Positions 57,801 to 64,000 of a stretch of DNA of 64,000 bases are shown here, piece by piece. Below the pieces are notes generated by a model. That model did not search any database. It was not told the DNA's origin and was given only the letters and a program-made list of their open reading frames with translations. This stretch comes from Polyporus tsugae. Taxonomy: Eukaryota; Basidiomycota; Agaricomycetes; Polyporales; Polyporaceae. The stretch spans positions 1,674,001 to 1,738,000 of the forward strand of contig JAHRBS010000008.1 of the NCBI GenBank assembly GCA_024305745.1, in the 5' to 3' direction. Every line of letters starts with the position of its first letter. Within the stretch, counting starts at the first letter, position 1. Both the position numbers and the translations under genes were made by a program.

Positions 57801-58655
57801 TATGAATTCCTTTTCTGCGTTGTGATGACGTGGCGCATACTAATGCGTACACACTGCCCAGGTGCTACATACATCGTGCTCAACCCTGAGTACCGCAAGC
57901 CAACGCACCGCGGCGCGCGGACTAAGGTCTTCATCCTCCTCGGCCTCTGTGGTGTGGTGCCGACCCTGCATGGACTCGTCACTCACGGCTTCTATACGCT
58001 GTGCGTCGAAATGGGCTTCGCCTGGCTCCTCCTCTCCGCGGCGTGCTACATCACCGGCGCCCTGCTTTAGTGCGTGTTCTCTTCTGTTCTGGCTCGGTCC
58101 GTGTTGTTGTTGCATGCGCTTATCGAACCTTTCTTCCATGTTCCGTTTTCGCGTCCCTGTCGTTTTCATTTTTGCTCTGGGTCTGCGGGGGTGTTCTCCA
58201 TTTTGATCTGGCGCGTATGCTGTGCCTGACGCGACCCGTCCCTGCCCTCGCGTACCTTCTCCTGGTTCAACCTGCGTCTCGCGTTGCCTTTGGCTCATCC
58301 TTCCACTTCCACTTTTCCTCCTGTCATGGCAACGCGTACCTCGGTCTCCACCATCTCGGTATTGGTCCCCGGCCTTGCCCCGCGGCGTTGGCTCCCGGCT
58401 CCGTGCTCTCGTAATCCCCAATACCTTTGGGCCGCGGCGCACCCATCATGTGCTATCCATCCCCGATGGACGACGACGAGCAGCGCGAACCGCATTCCTG
58501 AACGCTTCTCGCCCGGGACGTTCGACTACTTCTTCGCGTCGCACCAGATTTTCCACTGCTTCGTCGTCGCGGCGGCGCTCGCGCACTACGCCTCGGTCCT
58601 CACTGCGTTCGGGCACTGGCACCGCCGACTCAGGGAGTGTCCAGCGCCCGCGTGA
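54847..58655 (+). CDS. AdipoR/Izh family (PAQR) seven-helix membrane protein
   Basis: Progestin/adipoQ-receptor family; fungal Izh members affect zinc and sterol homeostasis, and animal members are zinc-dependent ceramidase-like receptors. Exons: 54847-54968, 56813-56856, 56958-56975 (18 nt), 57058-57251, 57338-57380, 57508-57609, 57862-58069 and 58484-58655; 903 nt, 300 residues, normal length. Landmarks: LTWLEIPEWQRDNEYILTGY (N-terminal cytosolic motif), YLHNETVNIHSHLGGA, the metal-binding region SSAFYHTFSAHSPGV, LDYTGIVVLTVGSFFP, and the C-terminal SHQIFH with two zinc-ligand histidines. Intron 1 is 1844 nt, exceptional for this locus; introns 6 and 7 are also long (252 and 414 nt). The start is the first ATG in the frame after a splice-acceptor-like CTATAG; a further upstream exon cannot be excluded. 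Confidence 0.9.
54969..56812 (+). other. Very long intron 1 of the AdipoR-like gene
   Basis: GTGCGT...TTCACAG ends. Contains a hairpin with perfect 12-bp arms at 55292-55303 and 55322-55333 (GACGTTTTGGGA / TCCCAAAACGTC). No coding sequence with family motifs; it may hold a decayed insertion. Confidence 0.6.
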
Positions 58656-60866
58656 GCGATAGCAACCATCCCGAGAATACCCGAATAGAGGCTACCGTTT
58701 CCGAGTCGGACAACCTTCGTCGACGTGAGTGGCATACCCTGGCATGTCTGCTTCTCATATGTTCTGTGCTGTTCTTTTGCTTCCATCGTGTTGTTTCTCA
58801 TGTATGGAGGTGGAACTTCGATGCTTTGGTGGGGAATGGCATTGCTATCTGTTGCCGTAGTGACCCCACTGTGGGCCTGCGTATTTGCGCTAAAGCAAGC
58901 GGGTCGTTGCAGTGCATATGACATCACGAGTATCTTTGACACTAGTCAACTCAGCATTGAGGCTTCTTGCCGCTATTTTGAGATCCTCGGACTGACGAAG
59001 CGACGAAGCCTTTAGAAGGATGTAAATCTCGCAACCTACGTGATACGTTCATGCGGCGCAGTTAAGCTTGTGTGGCTGGTTCTATTCGCATTGCCTTGAA
59101 ACTTCCACTCTCGTCTCACCGAGTTCCTGCGCTGCATTCGTTTGGGGACTGCACAGTCGACCCGCCACACATGCTGCGTCGCGGAAATATCGCGGCGTTG
59201 CGAGTTATTGTTATGCATTCGTGACATCATCCCGACTCCCGAGTCGAGCGGGTCTCGTAATCTGGCTATCCGGCAATGGGCATCCTCGGTTGACCTATGT
59301 CGCTCAAGACACGCATAAACTCCCGATACGAACACGAATATGACCTACTCGTTCCATGTTCCAGCGAACGGCGGACATGCGATATGTTTCACGCGGCAGC
59401 AGATCACACTGGTCTCCGACGTCATGTCATTCATGGGGCAGCAACGGAGCTATCCTCAACGTCGACGTCGACGAGGCAATAGCCCCCGCGGCACTCCATG
59501 GGATAATGCCTGAGTAGACGACGTCAAGCGATCCGGTCGCGGGTCTACATACCTACTAACTGACGGGAATATATCGGACAGACATTCCACTCGCCACCCG
59601 ATCTGCCACGCGATCGAGGGTGATCGGTCGCCGCTCCGGCTGTAACGCCGCGCTCTGACACGGAACCGCTCGCCACTGTGACAGTGCTCGCCGCTTGCGC
59701 ACCCGCGAGTTTCGGGCGGACGTCGCGAGGGGGCGACGTCCTTCGGGATCGGGGACGGTCGCGCTGTCGAGGGGGCATATGGTGCTGTTACACGAGATGC
59801 CGTATCCACGGCGCCGCGCGTGTGATAAATATCCTGAATCTCCCGAAATTCGAATCGCTGTCGCGCACGGCGTGCGAACGGCCCAGAGGCATGCTTCGCG
59901 CTGGCGAGGCTTCCTGCGGAGCCGGACAACGCCCAAGGCTAGGGCGTGCTGGGCAGGCGCGTGTCGTCGCCGAAAATAACCGCCAAGTTGCGTCCTGAGC
60001 GCGGTGCTTGGGGTGGCACTTTCCTGGAACAGTCACTGCGCCAAGGGATAAACCACGCCCTACCACGCCCCTGCTTCTCAGGGTTTGTAATGGCGGGGCG
60101 AGCGTCGATAGGGTTGTCAGGGGGCCAGGCACCCAGACCTCGCTCTTGAGAACGTACCTTTCTGGTGCAGCACGAGGCGGGCGATTGAGAAGGCGGGAGT
60201 GCGGATTGGGCAGAGAACGTAGCTGGGCACGAATCGCGCGATGGCGGATTTGCAGTGCGCGCTGCGCGCGAGCGTGCTTGGGGACGCAAGTTGGCAGTGC
60301 ACTGTGCGATGACATGGACCCACTGGGCAACGCGTGATGGAGGTTCTGCGTCGGCTCGCGCGCAGAGGTACGCCAATGGATCTCGATGCTGCACGTTACA
60401 GGTGCGGCGGGGATCTGGCGTGGTGCTTGCCGAGCCGGGGACGGCCGAGTGAGGGGAGAAGAAGGAGGTGTGATGAGGTGTTTTGTCTGTTGTCATTTCG
60501 GTGTGCGGAAGGACCGTGGCTTCCGACCGACCGCGGGGCCTGCCTTGCCAGCAGTCACAAACGAGCAGGAAGGGTCCGAGGGCACACCATGCTAATCACT
60601 TTATCTCGCGAAACACAGTGGCCCATTTCGCCGCTTCCGATCGCTCCTCCCTTCGGCCACTTTCACTGAGCCGCTCGCCCCCCCGCCCAGTGACGACTCG
60701 GACACCACCAGACGGTTGGGCAGCACTTGCCCCGCCTCTTGCAAGCTTAGATCCGATCTCCAGAGAGTCCGTCTCATTCCAGCCCTCTTCCAACTGCATA
60801 AAGCCTCTCGCTTTCCTTTACATCCCGCTGTCCCATGCACAGTCATCACGAACCTTTTTCAAGACC
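58656..60866. other. Intergenic before the second P450
   Basis: Many GC-driven open frames on both strands at 59.5-60.5 kb, none with recognisable motifs. A GCATAAAG motif near 60799-60806, about 60 bp before the P450 start, is a possible TATA-like element. Confidence 0.4.
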
Positions 60867-63716
60867 ATGTATCCTCTAGGGTTTCTCCCCTTCTTCTGCA
60901 GTCTTGTATCGCACGATGCCGCTGTCCACGCCGCCTTGCTTGTCCCCCTTGTGGTCCTCGCTCTTTGGTTCTACGCAGTCGCCCTCCGCCCACCATCATC
61001 AAAGAACGCGGACGATGGCCGCCCTGTGCACCTCCCCGGATCCTCGCTCTTGCATATCCTTCCATTCTTCCACCAACGCTTCGATTTCATTAACCAGGGC
61101 TTCGAGCTCGCCGGCCAAGCCATCTACCAGTTTTCGCTCCTCCGCGTAAGTATGTTACCGGCCGCGCCTCGTCATCCGCTCTGCCCAGCCTGGTCCTCCC
61201 CGATTGCCAGGGGTTCAGGCTGGGTTTCGGCTCCGTCTCTGAATAAGCTCGGCTAATTTCGCACCTCCTGGCAGAATCCCGTCATCGTCCTGTCAGGCGA
61301 GGCCGCACGCCGAGACTTCTTCCAAGCCAAGGAACTTGATCTCGGTGCCGGCTTCAGGTTCCTCTCCGGCGCGGTGCGTAGCCGCCCCCACGTTTTCGCC
61401 TCGAGTTCACCCTCTGACGCCGACGCTTCTTTGTATCCAGATCCCGATGCTGCCCGGGGTTACGACGGAACTGGGCCCTCGCGTCACCGCGCTCATATAC
61501 AAGCGCCTCGCAGCGTCGCAGACGAGCGACAGCCTCTCGCGACGTGAGTGTTATCCTTGCATTGTAGCGTCCGTATGTCGGGTCGCACACTGCGTGCGTC
61601 TGTGCCGGGGGCTGTTGGCTCCCACCCAGTCACATGCAGACGATTGCGATAGAAGCCGAGCTTATCCAGCCGCCGGAGACCCTACCCTTGGGTCTCTCTC
61701 TTCACCCAACGCGCGTAAGCATTCCGAGGCGCAAGACGAGCAACGCCATGAGCGCTCGACGATCCTGATGTCGACTTATGCGACGGAGACCTCGGAATTG
61801 TGATATGCCAATAGGCTGCAGGTAAAAACGAACATTTGACGTCCTCGGGCGGACTCGCAAGGCCCTTCACCTCAATTCAAGGGTATCACTTGCATTATGT
61901 GGCGCATGTCCGCGGCCGTATTTTGAGAGTTCCGGACTCCCCGAGGAGCGTGTTGATGGCCGCAGTTACTGACTTCACGGATTGTTAGTCATCCCTCACA
62001 TCCTGGAGGATTCCCGGCGCACTATGAGCGCATGGGGTTACTCCGGCACCCTAGAGCCCTTCGAACGCGTCTCCGAAGTACGTATACGCTCTCGTAAATA
62101 TAGGCCGTACACGCCCCCTTTTTCAATAGACTCACTCTCGGCTATCGCTATCCTCGCAGCTTCTCTTCCAGACGAGCGTGCGCGCAATAGCGTTCACGGA
62201 ATTGGCGGATGACCCCACGAAAGTCAAGCGCCTCCGAGAGCTGTATGACACCTTGGACACTGCGACCACGCCTGCGACCGTACTCCTGCCGTGGCTGCCC
62301 GGCCCCAGTGCTGTGCGCAAGATACTCGCGACAAAACGCATATATGACATCATCGCGAAGGCATTGGACGACCGCACGAAGAACGGGATCGCGCGCGACG
62401 ATACGCCGCAGAGGCTGATCGATGCGGGGGACGAGAGGCTGATCATCATCGGGGTCAGTACCACTTCTTTCTCCGGAACCCGGACGCTTCTCTCTCTCTC
62501 GCTCCCGCCCATCGCTTCGCACGCTTGGCCGGCTGCGCGCCGCATGTGCCCGGGCCCGTGCCGAGCGCGGACGCGAGAGTGGGAGAGAAAGCGGACTGGG
62601 TTTGAGTTTGGCAGCACACTGACGGAATTTTGCTTTTGCCGTAACACGCGGTAACAGTTCGTCATGGGCCTGCTCGTGGCTGGCGCGCGGTCGACTGGGA
62701 CTACGGGTGCGTTTTATGCTGTGCTCGGTATTAATTGTTGGGGTGCTCGGCTTACGGCTCAAATGGCACGTTCGCCCTGCAGCTTCTTGGTTGTTTACGT
62801 TCCTCAGCGGGCACCCGGAGTGGCGCGAGAAGGCTGCTGAGGAGGTGCGGCGGCTCATCGCGAGCCACGCTGCACACTCGAGCCCGCGCTGTGCTTCCGA
62901 CGCGCGCACTGCATCCACCGCTGTGGATGATGTGTGTCCAGCAGAAGAGCACCGGCATGAACAGTCTCCATCGTCGTTGTCATCGTCCGCGCACGAAGCG
63001 TCGTCACATAGTTCCCCTCCACTGTCCGCCTTGACGGCGTCTCTGTCCAGCATACCGCTGTCGGCATGGGAGAACGAAACACCGGTCCTTGACGCGCTCA
63101 TCCGCGAGACGCTGCGCGTCGCAGAGCCGCACGTCGCCATGCGCCAGTACCTCCCGCTCGCATCTTCACACTCACACGCAGGCGAAAAGGAGTTGTACCT
63201 CGGGGGGCGGCAAATACCACGGGGGGCGTACGTGATGTACCCGTTCAGCGACGTGCACCTCAGCTCGGAGATCTACAATGACCCGTGGCGGTGGGACCCC
63301 GCCCGGAAGGAGATGGACCTCAAGGCGCCGTATTCATACGTCGGCATGGGCGCAGGTACGTGTAGTGTTCCGCTCTGTTTCCTGTCGGAGCCGCACGCTC
63401 GCCTCGTGTTGGTGTCCGCGTCTCTCACTTCTAACTCTCAATTTCCTATCTTGTCACAATTTACACATACTTACGTGATTTTTTTTTTCCTGCAGGGAGC
63501 ACGGTGTGCCAAGGGAAGCGGCTCGCCATCCTCGAGCTCAAGCTGATCACGGCGCAGGTCGTGCTGGGCTTCCGGGAACTCCGCGCGGTGGACACGCACG
63601 GAGCGCCTCTCGCGGAACTGCCGAGGCCGAACTGGAACGACGTGCTGACGTGCAGACCGCCGAAGGGGTCGTGCTATGTGCGCTATGAGCGGACAGGGGA
63701 GCGTGGTCCTCTATAG
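60867..63716 (+). CDS. Cytochrome P450, second gene
   Basis: Membrane-anchored haem-thiolate monooxygenase; substrate unknown. Exons: 60867-61145, 61275-61373, 61441-61543, 61989-62077, 62172-62453, 62658-62706, 62783-63355 and 63496-63716; 1695 nt, 564 residues. N-terminal helix at residues ~18-40 (AALLVPLVVLALWFYAVAL). I-helix GLLVAGARSTGTTASW ~288-303 (AGxxST in place of AGxET). K-helix ETLR, E409 and R412. Haem loop YVGMGAGSTVCQGKRLAILE with Cys ~496; the usual Phe is Tyr and there is no Arg in the R-x-C position. The GARSTG and CQGKR pattern recalls CYP7-like fungal P450s. A Ser/His-rich insertion of ~60 residues (about 331-392) follows the I-helix. Intron 3 is 445 nt. Confidence 0.9.
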
Positions 63717-64000
63717 GGCGCTCGGTTCATCTTGGCGTTGAGGTTTTTGGGTGTCTTTTGTGTCCCTGGACGGACTGTACTGATATTGTTACACCTGTTG
63801 TATACTCCGGGCTGCGTACTTTAGTATGTCATTTAGATGTTGGGAGCACCCTTGATAGAGTAATGATTTGATGAGGTGTCTCTATGACCCACACCGTCTC
63901 TGAGCGCTGATGCCTTTAGCCTTGAAGCACTCACCTGATATACATGGAGCACGCATGACTACTAGTGAAATTCAAGGACGGTTGAACTTGAAGGGAAATG
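63717..64000. other. 3' flank of the second P450
   Basis: Presumed 3' untranslated and intergenic sequence; no gene seen. Confidence 0.4.

Noticed and set aside
62148..63140. 330-codon minus-strand open frame
   Set aside because: Antisense to the second P450; composition mirrors its Ser-rich insertion.
36962..63716. Secondary-metabolite gene cluster (two P450s plus lactonase-like enzyme)
   Set aside because: No synthase, transporter or transcription factor lies among them; intervening genes are housekeeping, so clustering is not supported.
1..64000. CRISPR array, bacterial operons or ribosomal RNA
   Set aside because: No regularly spaced identical repeats, no prokaryotic gene organisation, and no rRNA segments; the DNA is fungal.

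Overview
The window looks like basidiomycete nuclear DNA, most likely an Agaricomycete such as a wood-decay fungus. Genes are split by many short GT-AG introns (about 50-70 bp), several micro-exons of 12-18 nt occur, coding GC is high, and the families present (GH47 mannosidase, cytochrome P450s, a DUF6533-like membrane protein, F-box-like repeats, chromodomain Ty3/gypsy elements) are typical of that group. I reconstructed gene models by hand. For most recognisable genes the exon lengths and phases close exactly into one reading frame.

Layout. 1-8.2 kb: two tandem GH47 alpha-mannosidase genes on the minus strand, the left one cut by the window edge, inside a segmental duplication with a period of about 5.6 kb that also carries decayed upstream sequence. 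9.7-10.0 kb: fragment with a WW-like motif. 10.6-13.9 kb: a Pro/Gln-rich protein and a lactonase-type beta-propeller, both minus strand. 14.5-17.7 kb: remnant of an F-box-like gene and a multi-exon unknown with leucine-rich character. 17.8-20.2 kb: no gene seen. 20.3-29.8 kb: a retroelement nest. It holds a nearly complete but nonsense-riddled chromodomain Ty3/gypsy element (minus), an inverted partial copy of its 3' part (plus), LTR-like debris, and a 494-bp gag/pol-less LTR element (TRIM type) with perfect structure (110-bp LTRs, 5-bp target duplication) nested in the gypsy leader. The gypsy 5' LTR abuts a WD40 N-terminal fragment that looks like a broken Swd1/RBBP5-type gene.

32.1-45.0 kb: an intact F-box-like gene, a large P450 with two low-complexity insertions, then two decayed F-box-like paralogues. 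45.6-46.8 kb: an ALY/REF (Yra1-type) mRNA-export adaptor. 47.9-48.8 kb: a lysine/serine-rich protein with a KEN box. 50.7-52.6 kb: DUF6533-like multi-pass membrane protein. 54.8-58.7 kb: an AdipoR/Izh (PAQR) receptor with an unusually long first intron. 60.9-63.7 kb: a second P450. There is no operon logic. Neighbours are functionally mixed housekeeping and accessory genes, and I see no convincing biosynthetic cluster, although two P450s and a lactonase-like enzyme lie on the same segment.

The most unusual features are the nested TRIM with tRNA-like A and B box motifs, the large gypsy inverted repeat whose two arms share the same nonsense codons, the four-member F-box-like family scattered around the retroelement nest in different stages of decay, and the micro-exon-bearing duplicated GH47 genes with a conserved GC-AG intron.
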